A stretch of 51,159 nt of DNA from Actinomycetes bacterium (GTDB taxonomy: Bacteria > Actinomycetota > Acidimicrobiia > Acidimicrobiales > Acidimicrobiaceae). The translations under genes were made by a program, and so were the position numbers. Positions within the stretch are counted from its first letter, which is position 1; each line of letters starts with the position of its first letter. Positions 43,559-51,159 of this stretch are shown piece after piece. The notes beneath the pieces are model-generated. The model searched no databases. It was not told the origin of the DNA and saw only the letters and a list, made by a program, of their open reading frames with translations. The stretch lies in the NCBI GenBank assembly GCA_021786375.1, contig JAJYNL010000005.1, positions 1 to 51,159 on the forward strand, given 5' to 3'.

Positions 43559-44485
43559 ATGCAAATTGATGCAGCCATCAAGACCGAAGGGCTGACCAAG
43601 CGTTACGGTGCCAAGCTTGCGGTCGACGCGGTCGACCTCGAGATCCCGCGCGGCGTGGCCTTCGGATACCTGGGGCCGAACGGTGCCGGCAAGACCACTC
43701 TCATTCGCATGCTGCTGGGGTTAACCCGGGCCAGCTCCGGCCGGATGTGGATCCTGGGGCACCAGCTGCCCGGGGAAAGGGCCGATGCGCTTGCCAAGGT
43801 CGGGGCGATCGTAGAGGAGCCGCGCTTCTACCCGTATCTGACCGGGCGTGAGAACCTGCGCATAGCCGCAGCGGTGCGGGGACCCGAGGCGGAAGCGAGG
43901 ATAGCCGACAGCATCGAGAGGGTCGGCCTCGCGGAGCGCGCGGGTGACCGGGTGTCGGGCTATTCGCTGGGTATGCGCCAACGCCTCGGCATAGCCCGCT
44001 GTCTGCTCAACGATCCCGAAGTGCTGATACTCGACGAGCCTATGAACGGGCTCGATCCCGCGGGAATAATGGAGTTCAGATACCTGATCCGTTCCTTCGT
44101 GGAAGAAGGCAGGACCGTCATCCTCTCTTCGCACCTGCTGGACGAGGTCGAGAAGACTTGCGACGCGGTGGCCATCGTTGACAAGGGCCGCGTGGTACGT
44201 CAAGGGAGCCTCGACGAGTTCCGCGGCCGCGACTACGCGAAGGTAACAGTGGAGGTTGTCGAGCCGGACCTGGCGCGAAGGGTTCTCTCGGGCCTGGATT
44301 TCGTAAAAAACGTAGAAGTGCTTTCTCCGACTGAGCTGCTCGTGTCGCTTGAGACCGGCGTGAGGGGATATCAGCTCAACGGAGCGCTGGTCTCGGCCGG
44401 GGTCGGCGTGGAAAGGCTCGAGCCGGCCAAGGCCACACTCGAGGACGAGTTCCTCTCGGTCACCAGCGATATGGGCATCAGGTAG
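43559..44485 (+). CDS. ABC transporter ATP-binding protein
   Basis: A 308-residue ABC-2 type ATPase. Walker A is GPNGAGKTTLIRM (about residue 40), the signature YSLGMRQRLGIARC, Walker B VLILDEPMNGLDP and the switch LSSHLLDEVEK. A C-terminal domain of about 90 residues follows, as in bacitracin- or antibiotic-type exporters. The frame is open further upstream into the glycosylase gene, but the ATG at 43559 gives the normal N-terminus IKTEGLTKRYG. It pairs with the permease at 44501 and a two-component system. The substrate is unknown. Confidence 0.92.
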   Translation: MQIDAAIKTEGLTKRYGAKLAVDAVDLEIPRGVAFGYLGPNGAGKTTLIRMLLGLTRASSGRMWILGHQLPGERADALAKVGAIVEEPRFYPYLTGRENLRIAAAVRGPEAEARIADSIERVGLAERAGDRVSGYSLGMRQRLGIARCLLNDPEVLILDEPMNGLDPAGIMEFRYLIRSFVEEGRTVILSSHLLDEVEKTCDAVAIVDKGRVVRQGSLDEFRGRDYAKVTVEVVEPDLARRVLSGLDFVKNVEVLSPTELLVSLETGVRGYQLNGALVSAGVGVERLEPAKATLEDEFLSVTSDMGIR

Positions 44486-44500
44486 AAAGCGGGACGCGTT

Positions 44501-45274
44501 ATGTGGTACGCGAGAAGAATGGTCTCGGCCGAGGTCTTGAAGCTGCGCAGGAACAAGTCGCAGCTGATAACCACTCTCCTGATGACCGTTGGTGTGGTGG
44601 TGGTCTACTTTGCAGTAGTGGAGGCGTTCCATCTTTACAACCCCGCCGTTCACGGGCCCGCGGGCGGCTCGGCGAACTTTTCGAACGTCATCAACATCCT
44701 GACCTTCATCGGCGCCACCGGCGCCATCGTGGTGGGGGCAAGAGCGGGATCGGCGGATCAAAGCACCGGCGTCTTCCGCGACCAGGTGGCCACCGGCCGC
44801 AGCAGGATCTCCCTTTTCGCGGCCCGGGTGGCCGGTGGATCGCTCTTTTTCCTGGTCTTCATCCTCGCGGCGCTGGTCCTGGCCGTTGCCGGAACCTTCC
44901 TATTCCGATCCGGGCTGCCCGTTCCGACCTGGTCGGGGATCTTCCGCAACTCATGGGTGACCGTGGTGGTCACGCTATTCAACTTGCTGCTCGCGCTGGG
45001 GTTGGCGTCGCTGACTTTGTCGAGGTCGGTCACGGTGGGTGTTCTACTGGTGTGGACCCTTTTCGCTCAGCGCCTCCTGGTGCGGATCAGCGCGCTCGGC
45101 GGAGTGCGCAAGGCGTTTCCGCTCGCGGCGGAGCATGCCCTGAATCCCGATGCACGCGGGCCCTTCGGACATGTCATCCCCGAGAGCGTCTTCACCGCGG
45201 TGCTGGTCCTGGTCGTGTGGGCCGTGGCGCTGCTGGCAAGCGGCGCTTGGCGGACCTACTCGATGGACGCTTAG
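44501..45274 (+). CDS. ABC-2 type transporter permease
   Basis: A 257-residue membrane protein with about six hydrophobic segments, including LITTLLMTVGVVVVYFAVV near residue 22, ILTFIGATGAIVVGARAG, SLFFLVFILAALVLAVAGTF and VFTAVLVLVVWAVALLASGA. The cytoplasmic loop GSADQSTGVFRDQVATGRSR resembles the coupling region of ABC-2 permeases. The ATG at 44501 follows the ATPase by 15 nt. It probably forms an exporter with the ATPase; no substrate hint is visible. Confidence 0.85.
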   Translation: MWYARRMVSAEVLKLRRNKSQLITTLLMTVGVVVVYFAVVEAFHLYNPAVHGPAGGSANFSNVINILTFIGATGAIVVGARAGSADQSTGVFRDQVATGRSRISLFAARVAGGSLFFLVFILAALVLAVAGTFLFRSGLPVPTWSGIFRNSWVTVVVTLFNLLLALGLASLTLSRSVTVGVLLVWTLFAQRLLVRISALGGVRKAFPLAAEHALNPDARGPFGHVIPESVFTAVLVLVVWAVALLASGAWRTYSMDA

Positions 45275-45285
45275 CATCTTGAGAG

Positions 45286-46530
45286 ATGCGTACACCGAGC
45301 GTCGTGAGAGGTTCCGAGGCGGCACCCAGGGGCGTTGAACTGGGATCGCGCATCGGCCGGGTTGCCTCGTGGGCAGTGCTGACCTTTATGCTTGCCGCCA
45401 GCCTGGCGATGCCGATCGCTCGGCAGGCGGGCCTCTTTGGCATGCGCGCACCCGCAGAGCCCATGCTGACCTCGCTGGGCTTCGCCACCTTGGGGCTGGC
45501 CGGCACCGCTTCGCTCTTATGGGCCAAGCGCCACCCGCTTGCCGTCCTGGGCCTCGTGCTGGTGGTGACTCTGGTCATGCGGGACGCGCGTGGACTCGCA
45601 GGTCCGAGCATTTACCCGATGCCCCTCTTTTATGCGTTGGGCAGCTATGCCGTCAGCCATTCCTGGAAACAGGTGGCCCGCATTTCCGCCGGCGTGGTGG
45701 GCGTCATTTATGCGGCTTCGCTCTTCAGGGGCGAGAGCCTTGGCAACTACGGACTAAACAGCCTTTTCAGCTTGCTCGGGGCGCTCACCTTCGTAGTTCC
45801 GGTTAGCTCGTTCGGGCTCTGGCTGGGAACCAACCGTGCCTACGTCAAGGAACTGAAGGAGCGTTCAGCCCGGCTTGAGCACGAGCGTGAGCTGCTGGCG
45901 CAGCGGGCCGTGGCCGAGGAGCGCGTCAGGATAGCGCGAGATCTCCACGACGTCGTAGCCCACCACGTGTCGCTGATGGTGGTGCAAGCCGGCGCGATTC
46001 GGGAGTCACTGCCCAAGGGGTCGGAGCTGCGTGGCTCGCTTGACGTGCTGGCCGATACCGGGAGGGAGGCGATGTCTGAGATGCGCCGGATGCTCGGCGT
46101 CCTGCGCGCCGAAGACGCCGACGTGCCGACGCGCTCCCCAGCCCCGAGGCTCACCGAGCTGCAGGCCCTGGTGGGCCGGGCCAACGAAGCGGGGATATCG
46201 CTCGAATATCGGGTTCTCGGCGAACCATTGGCGCTTTCCGAAGCAGAGGAGCTGTGCCTCTATCGCGTTGCGCAGGAGGCCCTCACCAATGTCTTCAAAC
46301 ACACCGAGGGGGCGGTGGGCACTGTCGAGCTGGCCTACGCGCCGGGCGCGGTGACCTTGCGGGTGCAGGACGCCGGGAGGCCGGTGACCGCGCCGGGCGG
46401 GCCCGGCCATGGCCTTGTCGGGATGCGTGAGAGGCTGGGCCTCTTCGGTGGCACCCTTTGGGCCGGGCCTATTGACAAAGAAGGTTTCCTGGTCGAGGCG
46501 CGCCTCCCGCTGGGCGGGTCGCTGCGGTGA
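45286..46530 (+). CDS. NarL-type sensor histidine kinase
   Basis: A 414-residue membrane kinase. Five or six hydrophobic segments fill residues 25-185 with no sizeable extracellular domain, so it may sense the membrane or its transporter partner. The HisKA_3 dimerisation helix has the phosphoacceptor in RIARDLHDVVAHHVSLM (His221). The ATPase domain has the N-box EALTNVFKHTEG and the G-box GPGHGLVGMRERLGLFGG. The ATG at 45286 is 11 nt after the permease. It overlaps the regulator by 4 bp (GTGA). Confidence 0.92.
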   Translation: MRTPSVVRGSEAAPRGVELGSRIGRVASWAVLTFMLAASLAMPIARQAGLFGMRAPAEPMLTSLGFATLGLAGTASLLWAKRHPLAVLGLVLVVTLVMRDARGLAGPSIYPMPLFYALGSYAVSHSWKQVARISAGVVGVIYAASLFRGESLGNYGLNSLFSLLGALTFVVPVSSFGLWLGTNRAYVKELKERSARLEHERELLAQRAVAEERVRIARDLHDVVAHHVSLMVVQAGAIRESLPKGSELRGSLDVLADTGREAMSEMRRMLGVLRAEDADVPTRSPAPRLTELQALVGRANEAGISLEYRVLGEPLALSEAEELCLYRVAQEALTNVFKHTEGAVGTVELAYAPGAVTLRVQDAGRPVTAPGGPGHGLVGMRERLGLFGGTLWAGPIDKEGFLVEARLPLGGSLR

Positions 46531-47192
46531 CGATACGCGTGGTGGTTGCGGACGACCAGGCTCTTGTTCGTTCGGGGCTCCGCACTATCCTCGAGGCCCA
46601 AGGCGACATCCAAGTCGTCGGTGAGGCGGGCGACGGCGACGAGGCGGTGCGGCTCTGCGATTCGCTAAAGCCTAACGTTGCGCTCCTTGACATCCGCATG
46701 CCGCGGATGGACGGGCTGGATGCGGCTCGGAGGATCAAGTTCACCAGGACACTGATGCTGACCACTTTTTCGGTGGACGAATACGTTGTCGAGGCACTGC
46801 GCAACGGGGCAAGCGGCTTCTTGTTGAAGGACGCAACGCCTGAGGATCTGGTAAATGCGGTGCGCTCGGTGGCCGCCGGAGACGCCGCGCTATCCCCTTC
46901 GGTGGCTCGCAAGGTGCTCGAGCTGGCACGGCCTAGGGCATCGGCACCACCCTCCAGCCCGCGGGCGCTGGAGGAGCTGAGTGCCAGAGAGCGCGAGGTC
47001 CTGCTCGAGCTGGCCAAGGGCCTTTCCAATCAGGAGATTGCCGGGAGGCTCTATTTGTCGGAACCAACGGTCAAGACTCATGTCTCCCACATCCTTGCCA
47101 AGCTGGGGCTGAGGGACCGCGTGCAAGCGGTGGTCTTCGCCTACGATCTGGGATTGGTGGAACCCCGCCATCCAGGCGTTCAAGGGGAATAG
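46527..47192 (+). CDS. NarL/LuxR-family response regulator
   Basis: A 221-residue regulator. The receiver domain has VVVADDQALVRSGLR, the phosphoacceptor Asp55 in LLDIRMPRMDG and FLLKDATPEDLVNAV. The LuxR-type helix-turn-helix covers about residues 150-215 (LSAREREVLLELAKGLSNQE, TVKTHVSHILAKLGLRDRVQ). The GTG at 46527 overlaps the kinase stop, so the pair is coupled. The adjacent ABC exporter is the likely target. Confidence 0.94.
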   Translation: MTIRVVVADDQALVRSGLRTILEAQGDIQVVGEAGDGDEAVRLCDSLKPNVALLDIRMPRMDGLDAARRIKFTRTLMLTTFSVDEYVVEALRNGASGFLLKDATPEDLVNAVRSVAAGDAALSPSVARKVLELARPRASAPPSSPRALEELSAREREVLLELAKGLSNQEIAGRLYLSEPTVKTHVSHILAKLGLRDRVQAVVFAYDLGLVEPRHPGVQGE

Positions 47193-47708
47193 GGAGCTCG
47201 AAGTTGACGTATCGGGGCGTGCGGCGACAGGCGTGGGGGCCGATGGCCGTTGCATTCGACGTTAACTAGACCCTGTTTTCTCTGGATGCCGTACGGCACA
47301 AGCTGGCCGAGGTGGGCTTGCCGGAGCAGGCGCGCGAGCTGTGTTCTGTCCGAACGCTCCGCGACGGGATCACACTCGCTGCGACGGGATACGGCGATGA
47401 CTTTGGTTCCATTGTGGTGGACACCCTGGTAGCGGTGATGCTTTCCGCGGGCGTGACTTCTCTGGCGGCTGAAGCCGCCAGTCCCTTCGGGGCTGACCAC
47501 TGGCCCGGCTTTGATGACCGGGAGGCTGCTGGAGCGTGCCGGCATGGTTACCGGATGGGCGGCGCGGCTCAAAGGGGAGTTTCCCGAGCGCGTAGGCCAG
47601 CCAGACGTTTCGGGTGCGGATCTAGGTGAAGTCGCTCGCGGCCTGCTGGCGCTTCCCGAATCACCCGCCTTACCCAACCCCTTACCCAACCCCTTAGCAT
47701 GGCGAGCC
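47193..47708 (+). other. 516-bp stretch with unrecognised open frames, possible degraded gene
   Basis: No confident gene. One frame (open from about 47272, first GTG at 47312, stop at 47629) reads LPEQARELCSVRTLRDGITL and VVDTLVAVMLSAGVTSLAAE, which looks protein-like, then turns into Arg/Gly-rich text after about 47510. From 47514 another frame reads MTGRLLERAGMVTGWAARLK and runs in frame into the MOSC gene. This could be one old gene split by a frameshift near 47480-47520, or chance. CCCAACCCCTTA-like repeats (47671-47696) precede the MOSC start. Confidence 0.3.
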
Positions 47709-48422
47709 ATGGGTGAAGTTGTTGTTGGCCGCGTAGAGGAGATTTGGCGCTATCCCGTCAAGTCGCTTGGAGGGGAGCGCCTTGCGCGAGTCGGGATAGG
47801 AGCCCGGGGGGTCGAGCGTGACCGTTTGTGGGCATTGCGCGGCAAGGACGGCAAGCTGGGAAGTGGGAAGAACACCCGGCGCTTTCGCCGCATGAGCGGT
47901 CTGCTTGGCGCATCGGCCCGGATAGCGTCCGACGGCAGGACCCTGGTCAGGCTGGACAACGGAGCCGAGATGGAGGCTGGTGATCCGGGCTCCGCAGCGG
48001 CGTTCTCTGCTTTGGTCGGTGAAGAGCTCGAGTTCACGGCCGAGCGTGCGGTTTCACACCTGGACGACTCTCCCGTGCACCTGGTTACCACCTCTTCCCT
48101 GGCCTGGCTATCGGCTCTGATGCCGGGCGCCGCGATAGAAACAAGGCGCTTCCGGCCCAACCTCGTCATCGGGGTGCCGGCGGTAGGCAGGCCGGAGGAG
48201 TCCTGGGTTGGGCGCCGCCTGCGAATCGGTGAGGTACATATGATGATCCACAAGCTGACAGAGCGCTGCGTGATGACCACGATGGAGCAGCCGGGACTCC
48301 ACTTCCAACCCTCTATCCTGCGGATGCTCGAGGAGCAGAACTCCGCCCGCCTGGGCGTTTACGCGACCGTGGAGACTCCCGGACTGTGTAGCGAAGGGGA
48401 CGAGGTCGTACTGCTCGCCTGA
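47709..48422 (+). CDS. MOSC domain protein
   Basis: MOSC proteins bind a molybdenum cofactor-derived sulfur and act in sulfur transfer or as mARC-like reductases. The 237-residue protein has the N-terminal barrel (VGRVEEIWRYPVKSLGGERL, RGVERDRLWALRGKDGKLGS), then TRRFRPNLVIGVP and the conserved cysteine in KLTERCVMTTMEQPGL. The ATG at 47709 gives the family start GEVVVGRVEEIWRYPVKS. A TAGCAT sequence lies 8 nt upstream. The frame is open further upstream without similarity. It could work with the molybdenum pathway seen near the formate dehydrogenase. Confidence 0.85.
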   Translation: MGEVVVGRVEEIWRYPVKSLGGERLARVGIGARGVERDRLWALRGKDGKLGSGKNTRRFRRMSGLLGASARIASDGRTLVRLDNGAEMEAGDPGSAAAFSALVGEELEFTAERAVSHLDDSPVHLVTTSSLAWLSALMPGAAIETRRFRPNLVIGVPAVGRPEESWVGRRLRIGEVHMMIHKLTERCVMTTMEQPGLHFQPSILRMLEEQNSARLGVYATVETPGLCSEGDEVVLLA

Positions 48423-48868
48423 GCTGGGCGAGGTAGCCCCTCGGGGCGCGCCACCAGCGTCGGTCCCCGGGGGGGAGTGTTCAAGCGGGCTGGCGAACTC
48501 ACCTGGGAGCATCACCAAGTGACTACTGCTTCGGGGGAGTTGGCCACTTCCGGCCCGCTCTATGTCTGAGTCCGAGCGGGGGGTCGATGCGGTAGCGCGT
48601 CCGCTTGCCGGCTCCCCCAAAGCCGCTCCATGCCCATCTCCGGGATGGCTTCCCGGGCGTACAGAAGGGGCGAGGGAGGTGTCTCGGGCGCTCCGCAAGC
48701 GATTGCAAAGGGCAAGGGTGAAGAGCGTCCCCAGCCCGCCAATAAGGCAGGCCGAATCTGTATGGCCCCCCTCAACTGGATCTTCAGCTTGGTTCCATAA
48801 GAACTTGTGTCTGGTTAGGCCTGCCATTACAATCGTTTGCTATCACACTTCTGCGCGAAGGAATGCAA
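48423..48868. other. 446-bp intergenic region
   Basis: No gene is supported. A weak GCCC/GGGC hairpin (48436-48447) follows the MOSC stop and may end that transcript. The last 64 bp hold the promoter and leader of the next gene. The remaining 350 bp are GC-rich, with open frames on both strands that have no recognisable domains. Confidence 0.5.
48805..48833 (+). promoter_or_regulatory. Candidate promoter for the AhpD-like gene
   Basis: TTGTGT (48805-48810) and TACAAT (48828-48833) are spaced by exactly 17 bp. Transcription would start near 48840, about 29 nt before the ATG. It is the most complete -35/-10 pair I found in the window. Confidence 0.55.
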
Positions 48869-49489
48869 ATGCAGCAGAGAATTTCTTACTTTCCTTACGA
48901 GGCCATAGGCCCGCGCATGCGGGAGGAATTGTTGTGTTGCGCCCGCGAGGGGACCCCGCGACCGGAGAGTTCGGCAGTACGCGCACACGTGCCGGCTGCA
49001 TTCTGGTCATTTGCCGACACCTGGCAAACCGTCTTTCGCGAAGGCGTGGTCGATCATGCCGTCAAGGAGCTTTGCCGTGTCTACGTCTCCCGCTCGGTGA
49101 AGTGTGAGTACTGCGGAAACCAACGTTCGGTGGCGGCGGCAGCCGGCCTCGAGGAGGGCAAGTACGACGACCTTATGAACTTCGAGTCATCCGCGCTCTA
49201 CGGCGACCGGGAGAAGGCCGCGCTTGCCTATGCCGAGACCATAACTTGGCGCTTGAGTCCGAACGATGAGCTCTGGGATCGGCTTTACAAGCACTTCTCG
49301 GAGGCCGAGCTCGTGGAGTTGGGCTACTTTATCGCCACCACCATGGGTCAGCAGAGCTGGCTGAGGCTCCTCAATATCGATCACCATCAGGTCTTGGCAG
49401 GTACCTCCGCATCGATGGCTCCAGGTTTCGAAGACGCCGAAGCGCTGTCGCGGTCGAAGCAGTCGGATCAGTACTGGGCAAAGAAGTGA
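48869..49489 (+). CDS. AhpD-like / carboxymuconolactone decarboxylase-family protein
   Basis: A 206-residue helical protein. The redox motif CEYCGNQRSVAAAAG near residue 75 has the CxxC arrangement of AhpD-type peroxidase partners, followed by REKAALAYAETITWRLSPND and ELVELGYFIATTMGQQSWLR, typical of the CMD fold. The ATG at 48869 has GAAGG 7 nt upstream; an ATG at 48863 is alternative. It has its own promoter and no peroxiredoxin neighbour, so a general disulfide or peroxide role is likely but unproven. Confidence 0.75.
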   Translation: MQQRISYFPYEAIGPRMREELLCCAREGTPRPESSAVRAHVPAAFWSFADTWQTVFREGVVDHAVKELCRVYVSRSVKCEYCGNQRSVAAAAGLEEGKYDDLMNFESSALYGDREKAALAYAETITWRLSPNDELWDRLYKHFSEAELVELGYFIATTMGQQSWLRLLNIDHHQVLAGTSASMAPGFEDAEALSRSKQSDQYWAKK

Positions 49490-49662
49490 TTCGAGAGCGG
49501 ATGTAGGGCAGGCCCTGGGGAAATGGCCCGACAATCCCCTTCAGCTCGACTTGGGCCGTCTTGGTCGTCTACGTTTGCATTCGTAACAACCCGCCGCTAG
49601 TCGAGCTTCTGTGCTGATGCGGCATTCGGGCGCTTGCGCCCCGGGGAGAAAGCGAGCAAGAG

Positions 49663-51039
49663 GTGGAGCTTCTCAAGAGCGTTTCGCCGGCCCTTCCGGC
49701 CGACGTGCTGATCACCTTTCCCGAGACGCCGGCCGAGGGGGTGGCCGAGGCCACTGCCAAGGCCAGGCGCGCTCAGGCCGAGTGGTGGGCCTCCGGTCCG
49801 GTTGCCCGTGCCAACGCGCTTGCCAAGGCAGCCGAGGCACTCGAGGCCGCCGCACAGGAGATGACCGACCTCGCGATTCGCGAAGTGGGCAAGCCGGTCG
49901 CGGAAATGGTTGGCGAGGTGGGCCGCGGAGTCTCCATCCTTCGCTATTACTCCCAGGCCTCCCTTGATCCAGATGGGGATTCGTTGCCTGCAGGCAATCC
50001 GGATGGCTTGCTCATAGCGCGCCGGCGCCCTCACGGGGTCGCCGGCCTTATTACGCCGTGGAACTTCCCGGTGGCCATTCCCCTTTGGAAGGCGGCTCCG
50101 GCGCTCGCATATGGAAACGCCGTGATCTTGAAGCCCGCTCCCGCCGCCACCGCCACCGCACTGCGCCTCGGGGAGCTGCTCGATGCCACTCTTCCCGCAG
50201 ACCTCTTCCAAGTGGTGCCGGGCGACAAGGCGACGGGTGAGGCTCTGATCGCCAACTGTGACGCCATCTCCTTCACCGGCTCGACCAAAGTTGGAAGGGC
50301 TGTTGTGCTGGCTTGTGCAGCGCGCGGGATACCGGTCCAGACCGAGATGGGAGGGCAGAATCCATCGATAGTCTTCGCAGACGCCGCCCTGGAGTCGGCG
50401 GCGAAGATGGTCGCAAGCGCGGCAATGGGATTCTCGGGACAGAAGTGTACGGCAACAAGCAGGATCATTGTGGTTGGCGAGGTTCCTGAATTCGTCGATG
50501 CCCTCATCGCCGAGGTGGAGGCGCTCAAGGTTGGAGATCCGGCCGAGTCTGCGACGGTGGTGGGGCCGGTGATTTCGGACCTCGCGGCCTCGGCAGTGGC
50601 GGAAGCTGGAGTGGAAGCGGCCGGGTCGGGAGGTCGGGTGTTGGCGGGCGGAAGGCGCCAAGCCAAAGAGGGCTACTACGTCGAGCCGACCTTGGTTGCC
50701 GGTCTGGATCAGAGCCAGCGGCTGGCGCGCGTGGAGATCTTTGGTCCATTTGCCCTGTTGATGCATGCTGCCGACGAATCCGAGGCGATCCAGATCGCAA
50801 ACGACGTTCCGTACGGCCTGGTCGCGTCGGTGTTCACGTCGGATCTCGATCGTGCGCTTCGCGTCGGAACGCGCTTGGAAACCGGCCTGACTCGGGTCAA
50901 CGCACCAACCTCGGGGGTCGATTTCTACGCGCCCTTCGGAGGGATGAAGGAGTCGAGCTTCGGTCCGCGGGAACAAGGCAAGGCTGCGCGCGACTTCTAC
51001 ACCTGGACCCAGACGCTCACGATACTTCCAGCTCGCTAG
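49663..51039 (+). CDS. NAD(P)-dependent aldehyde dehydrogenase
   Basis: It oxidises an aldehyde to the acid. The 458-residue protein has the conserved TPWNFPVAIPLWKAAPALA, ILKPAPAATATA, the cofactor loop FTGSTKVGRAV, the general-base Glu in QTEMGGQNPSIVF and the nucleophile in GFSGQKCTATSR. The C-terminal PFGGMKESSFGPREQGKAA matches semialdehyde-type enzymes, but the substrate is unknown. The GTG start at 49663 has only a distant GGGGAG. The upstream gap 49490-49662 has no gene; TTGGTC (49561-49566) could be part of its promoter. Confidence 0.92.
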   Translation: MELLKSVSPALPADVLITFPETPAEGVAEATAKARRAQAEWWASGPVARANALAKAAEALEAAAQEMTDLAIREVGKPVAEMVGEVGRGVSILRYYSQASLDPDGDSLPAGNPDGLLIARRRPHGVAGLITPWNFPVAIPLWKAAPALAYGNAVILKPAPAATATALRLGELLDATLPADLFQVVPGDKATGEALIANCDAISFTGSTKVGRAVVLACAARGIPVQTEMGGQNPSIVFADAALESAAKMVASAAMGFSGQKCTATSRIIVVGEVPEFVDALIAEVEALKVGDPAESATVVGPVISDLAASAVAEAGVEAAGSGGRVLAGGRRQAKEGYYVEPTLVAGLDQSQRLARVEIFGPFALLMHAADESEAIQIANDVPYGLVASVFTSDLDRALRVGTRLETGLTRVNAPTSGVDFYAPFGGMKESSFGPREQGKAARDFYTWTQTLTILPAR

Positions 51040-51061
51040 GCTGCCGGGCAGCGCATGCGAG

Positions 51062-51083
51062 GGGCCTACCCGTTCGTAGGCCC
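51062..51083 (+). terminator. Hairpin after the aldehyde dehydrogenase gene
   Basis: GGGCCTAC (51062-51069) pairs perfectly with GTAGGCCC (51076-51083) around a CCGTTC loop, 23 bp after the stop. There is no T-run, as is common for actinobacterial terminators. The last 76 bp of the window show no gene. Confidence 0.5.
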
Positions 51084-51159
51084 ATGGAGGCGGCAAGCTG
51101 GAGTAGGAGTGTCCGGCGTAGACCTTGAAGGGTGCGCGGCAGGGTCGGATCAGCCGGGG

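Noticed and set aside
48108-48827. Minus-strand open frame of 239 codons over the MOSC gene end and the gap
   Set aside because: Its first half is antisense to a well-supported gene and the text is low in complexity, typical of GC-rich shadow frames.
1-51159. Mobile elements, CRISPR arrays, tRNA or rRNA genes, toxin or defence modules
   Set aside because: I looked for transposase motifs, regular direct repeats, tRNA T-loop signatures and known defence domains and saw none.

Overview
The window is a gene-dense, GC-rich chromosomal segment of an actinobacterium. The clues are an actinobacterial-type integration host factor (mIHF) next to gmk and rpoZ, a PriA that has lost its helicase motifs, an SCO6745-family protein, a DUF1844 gene divergent from infC, frequent GTG/TTG starts, and a gene order that follows the Mycobacterium tuberculosis pyrR-to-ribH and infC-to-argH blocks. 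A deep-branching lineage such as Acidimicrobiia is my guess only; the sequence does not prove it. I see no insertion sequence, prophage, CRISPR array, rRNA or tRNA.

Region by region. (1) 1-1557, minus: a LytR-CpsA-Psr wall-polymer ligase. (2) 1617-10837, plus: the whole UMP pathway, pyrR-pyrB-pyrC-carA-carB-pyrD-pyrF, mostly with 4-11 bp gene overlaps. A hairpin with the features of a PyrR-binding loop lies just before the pyrR ribosome binding site. (3) 10946-16678: mihF, gmk, rpoZ, coaBC, metK, priA. (4) 16692-21446: a minus-strand SCO6745-family gene, then def-fmt-ribE-ribBA-ribH. (5) 21443-26514: ribD and a moaB/mogA-like gene on the minus strand, divergent from a large molybdenum formate dehydrogenase plus DUF1641 partner. 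(6) 26548-30549: hisG, a cold-shock-like small protein, a minus-strand DUF1844 gene, infC-rpmI-rplT and a SpoU/TrmH methyltransferase. (7) 30706-34318: pheS-pheT. (8) 34327-42851: argC-J-B-D-F-R-G-H, followed by a 3-methyladenine glycosylase. (9) 43547-47192: an ABC exporter and a NarL-type two-component pair. (10) 47193-51159: an unrecognised stretch, a MOSC protein, an AhpD-like protein and an aldehyde dehydrogenase.

How it works together: the window covers nucleotide synthesis (pyr, gmk), cofactors (CoA, SAM, riboflavin, molybdopterin), translation start and elongation (def, fmt, infC, L35, L20, PheRS) and arginine synthesis with its own repressor. The regulatory signals are the most interesting part. 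They are the PyrR loop, an inverted repeat covering the argC -10 box, an AUA start codon for infC, an attenuator-like hairpin before rpmI, and at least eight genes where a TANNNT -10 box sits 6-7 nt before the start codon, which suggests leaderless mRNAs.

I found no clearly new multi-gene system. Gene functions are family-level calls from motifs read by eye. Regulatory calls are inferences.
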